Below the pieces are notes generated by a model, which was given only the letters and a program-made list of their open reading frames with translations, was not told the origin of the DNA and searched no databases. Of a stretch of DNA of 64,000 nt, positions 43,304 to 53,061 are shown piece after piece. The stretch spans positions 868,001 through 932,000 of the forward strand of contig NZ_CP007490.1 in assembly GCF_000699505.1 (NCBI RefSeq), written 5' to 3'. How positions within the stretch are numbered: the first letter of the stretch is position 1; every line of letters starts with the position of its first letter. Both the position numbers and the translations under genes were made by a program. Origin of the DNA: Rhodoluna lacicola (lineage in GTDB: Bacteria > Actinomycetota > Actinomycetes > Actinomycetales > Microbacteriaceae).

Positions 43304-44242
43304 CTAGCGGCGTGCGCGCGGGTGTGCTGTTCCGTAGATTTCCCGCAGTTTATCCACCGTGACCAGGGTGTAGATCTGGGTGGTGGCCACCGATGAGTGC
43401 CCAAGCAACTCCTGAACTACGCGGACGTCGGCCCCGCCCTCCAGCAGATGGGTGGCAAATGAGTGCCTAAAGGTGTGTGGTGAGATCTCCCCGGGGATTT
43501 CTGCAACTCTGGCAGCCTCGCTGATTATCTGCCAGGCGCTCTGGCGACTTAGTCTGCCACCGCGCTGATTCAAGAACAGTGCTGGAGTGCCCTTGCCCTT
43601 ACCCACCAGGGTTGGCCTAGTCCTGACCAAATATGCCGCTAGGGCGCGCTGAGCGTAGCCACCAACCGGCACAATCCGCTCCTTGGAGCCCTTACCAAAC
43701 AGCCGAACCAGGGTTGGGTCTACCAGGTCATCTAAATCTAGGTTGATTAGCTCACTAATGCGAGCACCGGTGGCGTAGAGAAGCTCTAGCATCGCTCTAT
43801 CGCGGACTCTAATGGGATCGGCTGCCATCGCGCTTTCATCGGCTGGGTCGGGTCCCGCTGCAGCAAGTAGCTTCTCAATCTGCTCAACGGTTATGGCCTT
43901 CGGCAGATTTCGTGGACTCTTGGGTGGCTTGACCGCCGCGGCGACATCTCCGGGAGTGATGTTTTCGAGAAGCCAAAATTTATGCAGTCCTCGCACACCG
44001 GCTAAGACACGAGCCACGGAACTAGAAATCAACCCCGATGTAACTTTCAGCGACTCGGCAAAATCGGTGATGACAAGTTCTGTGATCTGACCTGGAGAGT
44101 TGATGCCTTTGGTCTCTAAAAAGGCAACGTATCTGGCTAGGTCGGCGCGATAAGCGGCAATCGTGTTCTTGGCCATTCCACGTTCGATGGTTAGGTGTCT
44201 CAGGTATGCGTCTACCAGTTTTGGTATTTGATTTTCAGTCAT
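43304..44242 (-). CDS. xerD: Tyrosine recombinase XerD
   Basis: XerD resolves chromosome dimers at dif together with XerC. The 312-residue protein has a SAM-like N-terminal core-binding domain (YLRHLTIERGMAKNTIAAYRADL) and a full catalytic set: Arg161, Lys185, His256, Arg259, His282 and the nucleophile Tyr291. It begins inside the Nudix gene (8-bp overlap). Place and sequence match the housekeeping xerD of Actinobacteria rather than a mobile-element integrase. Confidence 0.94.
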   Translation of the reverse strand: MTENQIPKLVDAYLRHLTIERGMAKNTIAAYRADLARYVAFLETKGINSPGQITELVITDFAESLKVTSGLISSSVARVLAGVRGLHKFWLLENITPGDVAAAVKPPKSPRNLPKAITVEQIEKLLAAAGPDPADESAMAADPIRVRDRAMLELLYATGARISELINLDLDDLVDPTLVRLFGKGSKERIVPVGGYAQRALAAYLVRTRPTLVGKGKGTPALFLNQRGGRLSRQSAWQIISEAARVAEIPGEISPHTFRHSFATHLLEGGADVRVVQELLGHSSVATTQIYTLVTVDKLREIYGTAHPRARR

Positions 44243-44804
44243 TGATGCTCACACCAAGCTGATGAGCAAGTGCCATGATTCCGTATCCTGCGCTTGGGCT
44301 GCGCATTTGTGATTGCATGACACTTGAGAGCGCATCGGCTAGTGGTACCCAGCGAACCTCAAGGTCCACCTCTTCACCCTCTAGTTCAAAATCGTGGCCC
44401 TGCAACCTGAGATCTTTAGCAAGAAAAATTGAGATGGTTTCATCGTTGCCACCTGGAGTTGTGTGAAATTCAATCAGCTCTTGCCAGTCGTTCGCGATGT
44501 ATCCGGTTTCTTCCAACAGCTCACGCTTGGCTGCCTCTAGGCGAGATTCACCCGGCATATCCAATAAGCCTGCCGGGACTTCCCAGAGGTACTCACGGAC
44601 CGGGTGGCGATACTGCTTGATTAGCAAAATTTCTTGTTGCTCGTTAAGTGCGATTACCGCAACCGCTCCCGGGTGGGCCACGAATTCGCGAACCAATTTC
44701 TGGCCTTGGTAGTCGAAAGTTTCGCTGACCACGTCCCAAATTTTTCCGTTAAAGACAACGTCTCGCCTAGAAACACTAAGCGAGGCGTTTTGGTCTTTTG
44801 GCAT
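44235..44804 (-). CDS. Nudix hydrolase, probable ADP-ribose pyrophosphatase
   Basis: This 189-residue Nudix protein resembles ADP-ribose pyrophosphatases, which split ADP-ribose to AMP and ribose 5-phosphate. The Nudix box reads GLLDMPGESRLEAAKRELLEETG; it carries one extra residue before the first Glu compared with the consensus, as in the mycobacterial Rv1700 enzyme. VAVIALNEQQEILLIKQYRHPV precedes it. It lies 5 bases after pyrG and overlaps xerD, as in the order pyrG-nudix-xerD of M. tuberculosis. Confidence 0.88.
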   Translation of the reverse strand: MPKDQNASLSVSRRDVVFNGKIWDVVSETFDYQGQKLVREFVAHPGAVAVIALNEQQEILLIKQYRHPVREYLWEVPAGLLDMPGESRLEAAKRELLEETGYIANDWQELIEFHTTPGGNDETISIFLAKDLRLQGHDFELEGEEVDLEVRWVPLADALSSVMQSQMRSPSAGYGIMALAHQLGVSIND

Positions 44805-44809
44805 AGCTT

Positions 44810-46492
44810 CTAAGAACCGGATACCTCGAACAATTTGTTCGAAGCTTGGCGCTCAATCGCGGCAACTACCAGACCCTTGAATAGCGGGTGGGCGTTAGTT
44901 GGACGAGAACGGAATTCAGGGTGAGCCTGAGTGGCTACGTAGTATGGGTGAACCTCGCGAGGAAGTTCAACAAACTCAACTAGGTGATCGTCTGGTGAAG
45001 TTCCAGAGAACACCAAACCCTTGGCCGAGATTTGGTCTCGGTAGGTGTTGTTTACTTCGTAGCGATGACGGTGACGTTCATCAACGGACTCTGAGCCATA
45101 AACCTCAGCCACAATCGAGCCTGGCTTTAACTTTGCGGTGTATAAACCAAGTCGCATGGTTCCACCCATGTCGCCACCAGCAATGATGTCCACCTGCTCG
45201 GCCATGGTCGCAATTACCGGGTACTTTGCGTCTTCATCAAACTCGGTTGAGGATGCGCCTTCCAGGCCAACTACGTTTCTGGCGTATTCAATAACCATGC
45301 ACTGCAGACCAAGGCATAGGCCCAAGGCAGGAATCTTGTTTTCGCGAGCAAATTTCAAGGCGCCAAGCTTACCCTCAATGCCACGAACGCCAAATCCACC
45401 GGGAATGCAGATTGCGTCGACGTCGGCAAGTGCCTCGCGCGCGCCTTCTTCTGTTTCACAATCGTCGGAGGCGATCCACTTGATGTTGACCTTTGCCATG
45501 TTGGCGAAACCACCGGCACGAATTGCCTCGGTAACCGATAGGTAGGCATCAGGAAGGTCAATGTACTTGCCCACCAGGCCAATTCGAACTTCGTGCTTGG
45601 GATTGTGAACCGCATCAAGCACACCCTGCCAACGGCTCCAGTCAACTTCACCGGCTTTTTCCTTGAGCCCTAGGCGCTCGATCACGTAAGTGTCTAGCCC
45701 CTCCTCGTTAAGTACGGTAGGGACGTCATAGATGCTAGATGCGTCGGCGGCTGTGATAACCGCTTTCTTATCGATGTCACACATCAATGCGATTTTGTTC
45801 TTTATTGAATCTGGCAGCGCGCGATCGGTGCGGCAGACCACCGCGTCAGGCTGAATACCAATTGATCGAAGGGTGGCCACCGAGTGCTGAGTTGGCTTGG
45901 TCTTGAGCTCACCAGATGCTGCTAGGTAAGGAACCAGTGAAACGTGAATGTAGAAGACGTTGTCGCGACCAACTTCGTGACGAATTTGTCGAGCGGCCTC
46001 AATGAAAGGCTGCGATTCAATGTCACCAACGGTTCCACCAATCTCGGTGATGATCACATCTGGTGCCGGCACATCGTGCGACTGTAACCGCATGCGGCGC
46101 TTGATCTCGTTGGTGATATGTGGAATCACCTGAACGGTGTCACCCAAATACTCACCGCGGCGCTCACGAGCAATCACTGTTGAGTAAATCTGCCCGGTGG
46201 TTACGTTGGCTGACTGACCAAGGTTGATGTCAAGAAAACGCTCGTAGTGGCCGATATCAAGATCTGTTTCGGCACCGTCATCGGTGACAAAAACCTCACC
46301 GTGCTGAAAAGGGTTCATTGTGCCAGGATCCACATTTAGATAGGGATCCAGTTTTTGCATTACGACTTTGAGGCCGCGGGCGCGAAGTAGGTTGCCAAGA
46401 CTGGAGGCGGTTAGGCCCTTACCAAGTGATGATGCAACACCTCCGGTGACGAAAATGTGACGTGTGATACCGGAATCCATTGCTTCTGCCAT
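44810..46492 (-). CDS. pyrG: CTP synthase
   Basis: PyrG aminates UTP to CTP using glutamine and ATP. The N-terminal synthetase domain starts [21 protein letters not shown] and has [31 protein letters not shown]. The C-terminal glutamine amidotransferase domain has PGGFGVRG and the nucleophile Cys in [16 protein letters not shown] place the start at ATG 46492 (560 residues), with AGGG upstream; ATG 46480 is an alternative. In many Actinobacteria two steA/steB genes separate recN from pyrG; here the gap is small and they are absent. Confidence 0.96.
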   Translation of the reverse strand: MAEAMDSGITRHIFVTGGVASSLGKGLTASSLGNLLRARGLKVVMQKLDPYLNVDPGTMNPFQHGEVFVTDDGAETDLDIGHYERFLDINLGQSANVTTGQIYSTVIARERRGEYLGDTVQVIPHITNEIKRRMRLQSHDVPAPDVIITEIGGTVGDIESQPFIEAARQIRHEVGRDNVFYIHVSLVPYLAASGELKTKPTQHSVATLRSIGIQPDAVVCRTDRALPDSIKNKIALMCDIDKKAVITAADASSIYDVPTVLNEEGLDTYVIERLGLKEKAGEVDWSRWQGVLDAVHNPKHEVRIGLVGKYIDLPDAYLSVTEAIRAGGFANMAKVNIKWIASDDCETEEGAREALADVDAICIPGGFGVRGIEGKLGALKFARENKIPALGLCLGLQCMVIEYARNVVGLEGASSTEFDEDAKYPVIATMAEQVDIIAGGDMGGTMRLGLYTAKLKPGSIVAEVYGSESVDERHRHRYEVNNTYRDQISAKGLVFSGTSPDDHLVEFVELPREVHPYYVATQAHPEFRSRPTNAHPLFKGLVVAAIERQASNKLFEVSGS

Positions 46493-46566
46493 GGAATTTA
46501 ACCCTACCAGCGAACCCCAACCCCGATGACCCAGCGACATGCTGACGACCTTTAAATGAGTGGGAT

Positions 46567-48270
46567 TTAGGCGAATTCGGCGTGAGCTTTAGCGAGCAAT
46601 TCAGCCGCGTGAGTGCGACCGGAGTCAGATTCAGGCATGCCCGAGAGCATGCGAGCCAGTTCGTTTACTCGGTCTTCGTTATTCAGGGCAACGACATCGG
46701 TTGCGGTGAATTCATCGGTGCTATTTTTCAGAACTCGGAGGTGCTGATTTGCATAGGCAGCCACCTGGGCCAGGTGAGTCACCACAATTACCTGTGCTTG
46801 CTTGGCCAGCATGGCGAGCCTACGCCCCACTTCAATTGCTGCGGCACCGCCGACACCGGCGTCTACTTCGTCGAAGATGAAAGTTGGCGCTTGCTCAGAT
46901 TGCGCCAAGACAACTTCAATCGCAAGCATGATTCGCGAAAGCTCACCACCGCTGGCGCCTTTACCTAGCGGCCTTGGTTCGGCACCCGGATACGAAGAAA
47001 GTTGGATCGAAACCTGATCTTTACCAAATGTCCCGAACTCTGCCGCCTCAACGACGTCAACTACAAGCGTTGAACCGACCATAGCCAATGCGGCGAGTTC
47101 AGCGGTTCCTTGCTCAGCAAGTTGCTTCGCTGCCTTGCTGCGAGCAGCAGAAAGCTTTTCGGCGGCCAAGGTCATGGCCTGGTGCTCTTGCTCAACTTGC
47201 TGCTGCAGCTTTTCAATCAAATCTGATGAGGAATCAAGTTCCAAAAGGCGATCACTGGCGGTCTCGCGCATCTTGATTACGTCTTCAAGAGTTGGACCAT
47301 ACTTTCTCAGCAAAGCGTTAAGTACGGCACGGCGCTCTTGAATGGTCTCTAGTTCGCGAGCGGAATCGCCGTCTAGTCCATCTAGGTAGCCTGAAATCTC
47401 TGCTGAGAGATCGTTTAGTTGGTAACCGAGTTGCTTTAGCGACTCGGCAATTTTTTTTAGTTCCTGGTCGTGCGCGGATACTTGCTCAAGAGCACGACGT
47501 GCAATTCCAATCAGACCAATTGCATCGGTTGCTCCGTCAAAGGTTTCGCTAGAGATTGCCTCATGAGCGGCGCTAGCGGCAATTCGAAGCTCTTCAACGT
47601 GAGTTAGACGGTTGGCTTTATCGGTGAGTTCTTGATCTTCACCCGGCTTTGGATCCGCAGCCTCAAGTTCGTCAACGGCGGCACGAAGCTGGGCCGCTTC
47701 TCTGGCGCGCTCATCAAGCGCCGACTGAATCTCGTTTAGTTTCTGACTAGACAACTTCCAGGCTTGGAAGTGAGATTGATAGTCAGCAAGAAGTTGTGCC
47801 ACTCCGGCAAATTGATCCAGTGCCTCGCGTTGGGCAATGGCGCTTTTTAGTCGAATCTGATCAGACTGACCGTGAACCACAACCAACTTCTCACCTAGCT
47901 CGCTAAGTAGGTTTATTGGCGCGGCCTTACCAGACACCGATGCCCGGCCACGGCCCTCGCTGGACACCGAGCGATTCATGATCAGCTCGCCGTCAGAAAT
48001 CTCTGCACCAGCTTCAGCAAGACGTTCGGCTACCTGGGTTGCGGCATCGGTGTTGCTTTTGAGAAACCAGCGACCTTCAACGAAAGCCTGTTCTTGACCG
48101 CGACGAATCGAGGTGCTGTCAGAACGCTCGCCGAGCAACAAACCCAATGCGGAAAGCACCATGGTTTTTCCGGCACCGGTTTCACCGGTAATGACGGTTA
48201 GGCCTGGGCCAAAGGAAAGTCGCGCTTCTTGAATGACACCCAAATCACGGATGTAGATTTCTTCAATCAC
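46567..48270 (-). CDS. recN: DNA repair ATPase RecN
   Basis: RecN is an SMC-like ATPase that acts at double-strand breaks. The 567-residue protein has [20 protein letters not shown] and the Walker [23 protein letters not shown] at the N-terminus. Two coiled-coil arms occupy the middle. The C-terminal ATPase half has [14 protein letters not shown] (signature) and [12 protein letters not shown] (Walker B). It lies 9 bases after nadK in the conserved order tlyA-nadK-recN. Confidence 0.96.
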   Translation of the reverse strand: MIEEIYIRDLGVIQEARLSFGPGLTVITGETGAGKTMVLSALGLLLGERSDSTSIRRGQEQAFVEGRWFLKSNTDAATQVAERLAEAGAEISDGELIMNRSVSSEGRGRASVSGKAAPINLLSELGEKLVVVHGQSDQIRLKSAIAQREALDQFAGVAQLLADYQSHFQAWKLSSQKLNEIQSALDERAREAAQLRAAVDELEAADPKPGEDQELTDKANRLTHVEELRIAASAAHEAISSETFDGATDAIGLIGIARRALEQVSAHDQELKKIAESLKQLGYQLNDLSAEISGYLDGLDGDSARELETIQERRAVLNALLRKYGPTLEDVIKMRETASDRLLELDSSSDLIEKLQQQVEQEHQAMTLAAEKLSAARSKAAKQLAEQGTAELAALAMVGSTLVVDVVEAAEFGTFGKDQVSIQLSSYPGAEPRPLGKGASGGELSRIMLAIEVVLAQSEQAPTFIFDEVDAGVGGAAAIEVGRRLAMLAKQAQVIVVTHLAQVAAYANQHLRVLKNSTDEFTATDVVALNNEDRVNELARMLSGMPESDSGRTHAAELLAKAHAEFA

Positions 48271-48279
48271 GAGTAACGC

Positions 48280-49233
48280 CTATTTCGAGGACTCGTCTGG
48301 GCCACGCCAGCCAGCAACCGGCAACGAGAATTTCTTAACCAGGCGATCAGTGAAGGTGCTGGTGCGCAGGCGAGCAAGCTTTACCGGGGTTGCTGATTTG
48401 GTTACTTCAACGCGGGCACCAGTTGGCAACTGCCAACTGCGTCGGCCATCACACCAAAGCACGCCATCGCCAGAACTGCGCTGCAGAACCTCAACCGCAA
48501 TCATTGCGTTTGGCTTAACAACCAAAGGGCGAGCAAAAAGTGCGTGCGCACTAATTGGCACAACCAAGAGCGCATCTACCGAAGGCCAAACTACCGGGCC
48601 ACCAGCCGAGAACGCATAAGCAGTTGAGCCGGTTGGGGTTGACATGACGATACCGTCGCAACCGAAACTTGATAGCGGGTGACCCTCTACCTCAATTACT
48701 ACCTCAAGCATTCGCTCACTGGCGCTCTTCTCAACGGTAGCTTCGTTAAGCGCCCAGGTTCGGAAAACTTCTTTGCCGTCAACAATGACCGCAACATCTA
48801 TGGTCAAGCGTTCCTTGATGACGTAGTCGCGCTCAACAACTCGGTGGACTGCTTCGGCGAATTCTTCGCGCTCTGATTCGGCTAGGAAGCCAACGTGTCC
48901 AAGGTTGATACCCATCAAAGGAATTGAGTGTTCCCTGACAATCTCGGCGGCCTTAAGAATTGTTCCGTCGCCACCAAGCACGACTACCAATTCAAGATCG
49001 GTCATTTTGCAATCGGATTCTAAAACCTTGACATTCTCAAGTGCCGAAGCCGTAAGTAACTGGTTTGAAACGTGCGCTCTAAGGTCTTCAAGATCCGATG
49101 CAGTCAATACCGGAGTAATTCCAGCCGAGTGCAGTTGCTCAATAGCAACCTGAGCTGCCGAGACGGCATCGTTGCGACCAGTGTGCGCAACCACAAGAAC
49201 GAAGCGAGATTGGCCATCTGGAGCTGGGCTCAT
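48280..49233 (-). CDS. nadK: NAD kinase
   Basis: NadK phosphorylates NAD to NADP. The 317-residue protein has the conserved LVVVLGGDGTILKAAEIVR, LMGINLGHVGFLAE, ALNEATVEKSASERMLEV and SSFGCDGIVMSTPTGSTAYAFSAGGPVV. It overlaps tlyA by 4 bp and precedes recN, as in M. tuberculosis. Confidence 0.96.
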   Translation of the reverse strand: MSPAPDGQSRFVLVVAHTGRNDAVSAAQVAIEQLHSAGITPVLTASDLEDLRAHVSNQLLTASALENVKVLESDCKMTDLELVVVLGGDGTILKAAEIVREHSIPLMGINLGHVGFLAESEREEFAEAVHRVVERDYVIKERLTIDVAVIVDGKEVFRTWALNEATVEKSASERMLEVVIEVEGHPLSSFGCDGIVMSTPTGSTAYAFSAGGPVVWPSVDALLVVPISAHALFARPLVVKPNAMIAVEVLQRSSGDGVLWCDGRRSWQLPTGARVEVTKSATPVKLARLRTSTFTDRLVKKFSLPVAGWRGPDESSK

Positions 49234-50039
49234 TTGGTCTCCTTCGCTACCGATTCAATCCTGTCTGTCCATTTTGACTGATTTACAGGCTCATTGGGAC
49301 TAATCCACAAAACATACTCAACATTCCCGTGAGTACCAGGCAGTTCACTGCGCTCTAGTCCGCGGATTCCCATGCCAAGCTTGGCCGCCTCGTCGGCAAC
49401 CTGCTTAATGGCACCGGCGCGAAGGTTGTGGTCGTTGACCAGTCCGTGTGCGCTCAGCGACTGCTTGCCCACCTCAAACTGCGGCTTGACCAAGAGCACA
49501 AATTCTGCGCGAGGGGCCACAGATAGCATCTGCGCCAAAACCAAGGTAAGCGAGATAAAGGAAAGGTCGCCAACCACGACATCGATGTTGATGTGCGACT
49601 GCGGAATTCCGGTGCGCTGAGAAAGAGTCTCTGGGCTTAATTCGCGGGCGTTGAAACCCTCGACGCAAATGACTTTTGGATGCTCAAAAAGCTGCTCCAC
49701 CATCTGCTCGTGACCTACGTCAATTGCAAAAACCTTTTCGACTCCCCTGCGCAAAAGCACATCGGTGAAGCCACCGGTAGAAGCGCCGACGTCAAGGGCG
49801 GTTTTGCCAACCAAATCAATCTCAGTAAAAACATCTAGTGCCTTGGCTAGTTTGTGTCCAGCGCGCGAAACATAGTCAACTGCATCCAGAACAGAAATTT
49901 TGGCATCGTCATCAACATTTTGTGAGGATTTTTTTGCGGCTTTGCCGTTGACTAAAACTCGATTTGATTCCACCAGCGAAGATGCGTGATTCCTTGATCT
50001 TGCCAGGCCGCGCTCTACCAGTGCTAGATCGATACGCAT
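49230..50039 (-). CDS. tlyA: TlyA 2'-O-methyltransferase (16S/23S rRNA)
   Basis: TlyA methylates ribose in 16S and 23S rRNA; in mycobacteria its loss gives capreomycin resistance. The 269-residue protein has an N-terminal S4 domain (MRIDLALVERGLARSRNHASSLVESNRV) and a FtsJ-like methyltransferase domain with the SAM motif ALDVGASTGGFTDVLLRRG and VVGDLSFISLTLVL. It lies two bases after rimM in the direction of transcription, where trmD is more usual. An older name is hemolysin A. Confidence 0.94.
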   Translation of the reverse strand: MRIDLALVERGLARSRNHASSLVESNRVLVNGKAAKKSSQNVDDDAKISVLDAVDYVSRAGHKLAKALDVFTEIDLVGKTALDVGASTGGFTDVLLRRGVEKVFAIDVGHEQMVEQLFEHPKVICVEGFNARELSPETLSQRTGIPQSHINIDVVVGDLSFISLTLVLAQMLSVAPRAEFVLLVKPQFEVGKQSLSAHGLVNDHNLRAGAIKQVADEAAKLGMGIRGLERSELPGTHGNVEYVLWISPNEPVNQSKWTDRIESVAKETK

Positions 50040-50041
50040 GG

Positions 50042-50620
50042 TTAGTCCTCTGGTAGTTCTTCGAAGAGACCGCCAGGTGGGGTCACTGTGATCTCGCCCT
50101 TGGCCACGTCAACCGTAGGGGCAAAAGCCTTGATGAATGGCATCAATACTTCGCCGGTTGCGGTTTCAATTGCTAGACAATCTTGAGCAGGCAGGTGTTC
50201 AACGCGCACGACCTTACCGATTTCGATTCCATCGCGAATAATCTTTAGACCGACAAGTTGGTGGTCGTACCAGGCGTCTGGTTCCTCAGGCAAACTTTCA
50301 AGGTCGGCATCAACCAAAAGAATTGCCTTGACCAGGGTGTCTGCAGCGTTGCGGTCTTCTACTTCATTAAGAAACAGAACCGGTGCAGCGTTGTAATAGC
50401 GAAGTTCTTTCACCGATACGGTTTTTCCAAACCATGGCGAAGATTCTGGAACCTGAAGATTGAGCACCGCTCCGGTCTTGAAACGCGTATCAGGACTATC
50501 GGTGTACAGCTCTAGTTTGAACGCTCCCTTTAGGCCGTGAGCCTTGACCAATCGGCCAACACGGAGCGTGGTCTTACTAGAAATCGGTGTCCACCACGTC
50601 GACGCGTACCTTCTTGCCAT
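50042..50620 (-). CDS. rimM: Ribosome maturation factor RimM
   Basis: RimM assists 30S subunit maturation through S19 and helix 33b. The protein has the N-terminal RimM domain (LRVGRLVKAHGLKGAFKLELYTDSPDTRF) and a C-terminal PRC-barrel domain (WYDHQLVGLKIIRDGIEIGKVVRVEHLPAQ). The start is not settled: family similarity begins only at LRVGR, after the khpA stop, where no ATG, GTG or TTG is in frame upstream of the motif. ATG 50620 lies inside khpA and is the nearest usable start, with no clear ribosome site. Confidence 0.88.
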   Translation of the reverse strand: MARRYASTWWTPISSKTTLRVGRLVKAHGLKGAFKLELYTDSPDTRFKTGAVLNLQVPESSPWFGKTVSVKELRYYNAAPVLFLNEVEDRNAADTLVKAILLVDADLESLPEEPDAWYDHQLVGLKIIRDGIEIGKVVRVEHLPAQDCLAIETATGEVLMPFIKAFAPTVDVAKGEITVTPPGGLFEELPED

Positions 50621-50813
50621 CGGCAAGAGCATTCACGACAGTACGCAGTGCTTTGGCTGTGCGGCCGTTGCGCCCGATCACACGACCCAGATCATCTGGG
50701 TGCACGTGCACCTCAAGCAAGTCTCCTCGCGAGGTTGTGCGTGCAGTCACGGTAGCGTCTTCCGGATTGTCGACGATGCCTTTGACTAGGTGCTCGAGCG
50801 CAGCGGCTAACAC
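50577..50813 (-). CDS. khpA: KH-domain RNA-binding protein KhpA
   Basis: This 78-residue single KH-domain protein has the GXXG loop as GRNG (47-50) in VIGRNGRTAKALRTVV. KhpA proteins bind RNA broadly, often with KhpB, and affect cell-size or translation control in Gram-positive bacteria. The gene is conserved between rpsP and rimM; it lies 3 bases after rpsP here. Its end overlaps the likely start of rimM. Confidence 0.93.
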   Translation of the reverse strand: MLAAALEHLVKGIVDNPEDATVTARTTSRGDLLEVHVHPDDLGRVIGRNGRTAKALRTVVNALADGKKVRVDVVDTDF

Positions 50814-50816
50814 TTA

Positions 50817-51374
50817 TTAAGCCTCTTCTGATGCAGCAGGAGCTTCTTCAACTACAGCGGCTTCTTCAGCGGCTGGAGCTTCTGGAGTCTCATCTGCAAC
50901 TTCTGCAACTGCATCTTCAACTGATGCAACTGCTTCGTCAGCTGCGTCTGCAGCCTCTGAGATTACGTCTTCTGCAGGAGTTGATGCCTCAGCCTCAGCT
51001 GGTGCAGCCTTCTTTGCAGCAACTTGCTCCTTAGGAACAAGTACGGTCTTCTTCTTGGTGTCGATTACGAACTCAGCCTTAGGCTCTGCAAGCTTTACGG
51101 TGTTCTTCGCGGTCTTGTCACCCTTTGATGCCTGGTAGTCACCAGTCAGCTTTAGAAGAACTGCAACTTGCTCGGTTGGCTGTGCGCCAACGCCAAGCCA
51201 GTACTGAGCACGCTCAGAATTAACTTCAATGATTGATGGGTTGTTGGTCGGTACGTAGCGACCGATTTCTTCGATCACGCGACCATCACGGTGTGTACGT
51301 GAGTCAGCCACAACGATGCGGTAGTGCGGGGTACGGATTTTTCCGTGACGTGCTAGGCGGATTTTTACAGCCAA
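50817..51374 (-). CDS. rpsP: 30S ribosomal protein S16 with long acidic tail
   Basis: S16 is a primary-assembly protein of the 30S body. The TTG at 51374 is the start, with CAGGAG 7 bases upstream, giving 185 residues beginning [20 protein letters not shown]; upstream codons do not match the family. The S16 core ends around residue 85. About 100 residues follow, becoming strongly acidic and Ala/Glu-rich toward the C-terminus. Such extensions occur in other Actinobacteria but this one more than doubles the protein. It is preceded by a 173-base gap with a potential structured leader. Confidence 0.95.
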   Translation of the reverse strand: MAVKIRLARHGKIRTPHYRIVVADSRTHRDGRVIEEIGRYVPTNNPSIIEVNSERAQYWLGVGAQPTEQVAVLLKLTGDYQASKGDKTAKNTVKLAEPKAEFVIDTKKKTVLVPKEQVAAKKAAPAEAEASTPAEDVISEAADAADEAVASVEDAVAEVADETPEAPAAEEAAVVEEAPAASEEA

Positions 51375-51418
51375 CGTATTGCTCCTGATTATTCGTATTG
51401 AGGCGAACGATCTACCGT

Positions 51419-51496
51419 GAGCGTGGGGGCACACTCGGAAGAAAAAGCTCTGTGGGTTGTCGTAATCGTTTGGTTAGAGGGTCAAACGGCGACAAC
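51419..51496 (-). promoter_or_regulatory. Potential structured 5' leader of rpsP mRNA
   Basis: Just downstream of the promoter candidate, the minus strand can fold into nested stems: GTTGTCG (51496-51490) with CGACAAC (51462-51456), and inside it CGTTTG (51488-51483) with CAAACG (51472-51467). A second hairpin, GAGTGTG with CACGCTC around a CCCC loop, occupies 51436-51419 with one G-U pair. The rpsP ribosome site follows about 35 bases later. Autogenous ribosomal-protein leader control is a possibility; partial termination after ffh is another. Confidence 0.5.
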
Positions 51497-51502
51497 CGCT
51501 CT

Positions 51503-51508
51503 ATTCTG
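51503..51508 (-). promoter_or_regulatory. Candidate -10 element for rpsP
   Basis: CAGAAT within TGGCAGAATAG on the minus strand lies 7-12 bases before the first hairpin of the rpsP leader, so a transcript would begin at that hairpin. The match to TATAAT is four of six and no good -35 box was found. Confidence 0.35.
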
Positions 51509-51547
51509 CCAGAAAATCGGGCGTGGCGCTAGTTAGTTATTGCTGGC

Positions 51548-53050
51548 CTAGCCCAAACCAAAGGCCGAACCAGACCCCGATGCACTCTCGCCAGGATTCT
51601 GCCCCAGCGCGCGGGCTGCTTCTTCGGCGGCACGTTTTGCCGGATTACCCGACTTTGAGCCTTTTTTCTTGTCCTTGGCCTTGGATTTTCCGCCCCCGAA
51701 GCCACCGCCCATACCCGGCATGCCTGGAATTCCAGGCATCTGTGGCACGCCACCCTTGGCCACGGTCTTCATCATCTTGGCCGCCTGCTCAAAACGGTTG
51801 ACCAGCGAGTTCACATCGGTGACAGTCATGCCGGAACCCTTGGCAATGCGCGAACGACGTGAACCATTCAAAATTTTTGGCTGACGACGCTCGGCCGGGG
51901 TCATCGAACGAATGATCGCCTCGGTGCGATCGATTTCTTTCTCGTCAAAGTTTTCGAGTTGCTGACGCATCTGACCGGCACCCGGCATCATCGCCAACAT
52001 GCTCTTGAGCGAGCCCATTTTCTTGAGCTGCTGCATCTGGTCTAGAAAGTCTTCAAGTGTGAAGGTTTCCTTGGCCAGCTTCTCGGCCATTGCACGAGCT
52101 TCTGTTTCATCAAAATTCTTTTGAGTTTGCTCAATAAGAGTTAGCACGTCACCCATGTCAAGGATTCGGCTGGCCATGCGATCCGGGTAGAACGGTTCAA
52201 AGGCATCCATGGCCTCGCCATTTGATGCAAACAAGATTGGCTTGCCAGTAACTGATGCCACCGATAGCGCCGCACCACCGCGAGCATCGCCATCGAGCTT
52301 GGTAAGTACTACACCTGTGATGCCAACGCCATCATCAAATGCTTTTGCAACGTTGACTGCGTCTTGACCGATCATCGAGTCAATCACAAAAAGAACTTCG
52401 TCTGGGTCTACTGCCTTGCGAATATCTTTTGCCTGAGTCATCAACTCTTCGTCGATTCCCAAACGACCAGCGGTGTCAACGATGACCACGCTGAACATCT
52501 TTTGCTTTGCGTGTTTGATTGAGTCCTTGGCTACGTTGACCGGGTTACCAACGCCATTACCTGGCTCAGGAGCAAAAACCGGAACATCAATTCTTTCTCC
52601 AACGACCTGCAGCTGATTCACCGCATTTGGTCGCTGCAAGTCAGCGGCAACCAAGATTGGTGTTTGACCCTGGTCTTTCAACCACTTGGCAAGTTTTCCG
52701 GCAAGAGTTGTTTTACCCGATCCCTGCAGGCCGGCAAGCATGATTACGGTTGGTGCGGTCTTGGCAAAAGAAAGTTTGCGCTGCTGCCCACCAAGAATCT
52801 TGACGAGCTCTTCATTAACGATTTGTACTACCTGTTGCGCAGGGTTAAGAGCTTTGGAAACTTCATCGCCGAGTGCGCGTTCGCGAACCGAAGAGGTGAA
52901 GTTTTTCACGACATCAAGCGCCACGTCTGCCTCAAGCAGAGCCCGGCGAATTTCGCGAAGGGTTGCATCGATGTCAGCTGGGCTTAGCTTGCCCTTGCTG
53001 CGAAGATTTTTGAACGTCTCAATAAGACGATCCGAAAGATTCCCGAACAT
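51548..53050 (-). CDS. ffh: Signal recognition particle GTPase Ffh
   Basis: Ffh with 4.5S/SRP RNA carries ribosome-nascent chains to the membrane receptor FtsY. The protein has the helical N domain (MFGNLSDRLIETFKNLRSKG), G domain with GLQGSGKTTLAGKLA and VDTAGRLGIDEELM, TKLDGDARGGAA, and an M domain with GSRRSRIAKGSGM that binds SRP RNA. A Gly/Lys/Ser-rich tail ends it. ATG 53050 directly follows GGGGAG. It is 11 bases after ftsY. The SRP RNA gene was not found here. Confidence 0.96.
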   Translation of the reverse strand: MFGNLSDRLIETFKNLRSKGKLSPADIDATLREIRRALLEADVALDVVKNFTSSVRERALGDEVSKALNPAQQVVQIVNEELVKILGGQQRKLSFAKTAPTVIMLAGLQGSGKTTLAGKLAKWLKDQGQTPILVAADLQRPNAVNQLQVVGERIDVPVFAPEPGNGVGNPVNVAKDSIKHAKQKMFSVVIVDTAGRLGIDEELMTQAKDIRKAVDPDEVLFVIDSMIGQDAVNVAKAFDDGVGITGVVLTKLDGDARGGAALSVASVTGKPILFASNGEAMDAFEPFYPDRMASRILDMGDVLTLIEQTQKNFDETEARAMAEKLAKETFTLEDFLDQMQQLKKMGSLKSMLAMMPGAGQMRQQLENFDEKEIDRTEAIIRSMTPAERRQPKILNGSRRSRIAKGSGMTVTDVNSLVNRFEQAAKMMKTVAKGGVPQMPGIPGMPGMGGGFGGGKSKAKDKKKGSKSGNPAKRAAEEAARALGQNPGESASGSGSAFGLG

Positions 53051-53061
53051 CACTCCCCTTT

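Noticed and set aside
43304-44242. Tyrosine recombinase as a sign of a mobile element
   Set aside because: The gene has the housekeeping XerD neighbourhood (nudix-xerD-parA-scpAB) and no att sites or phage genes are nearby.
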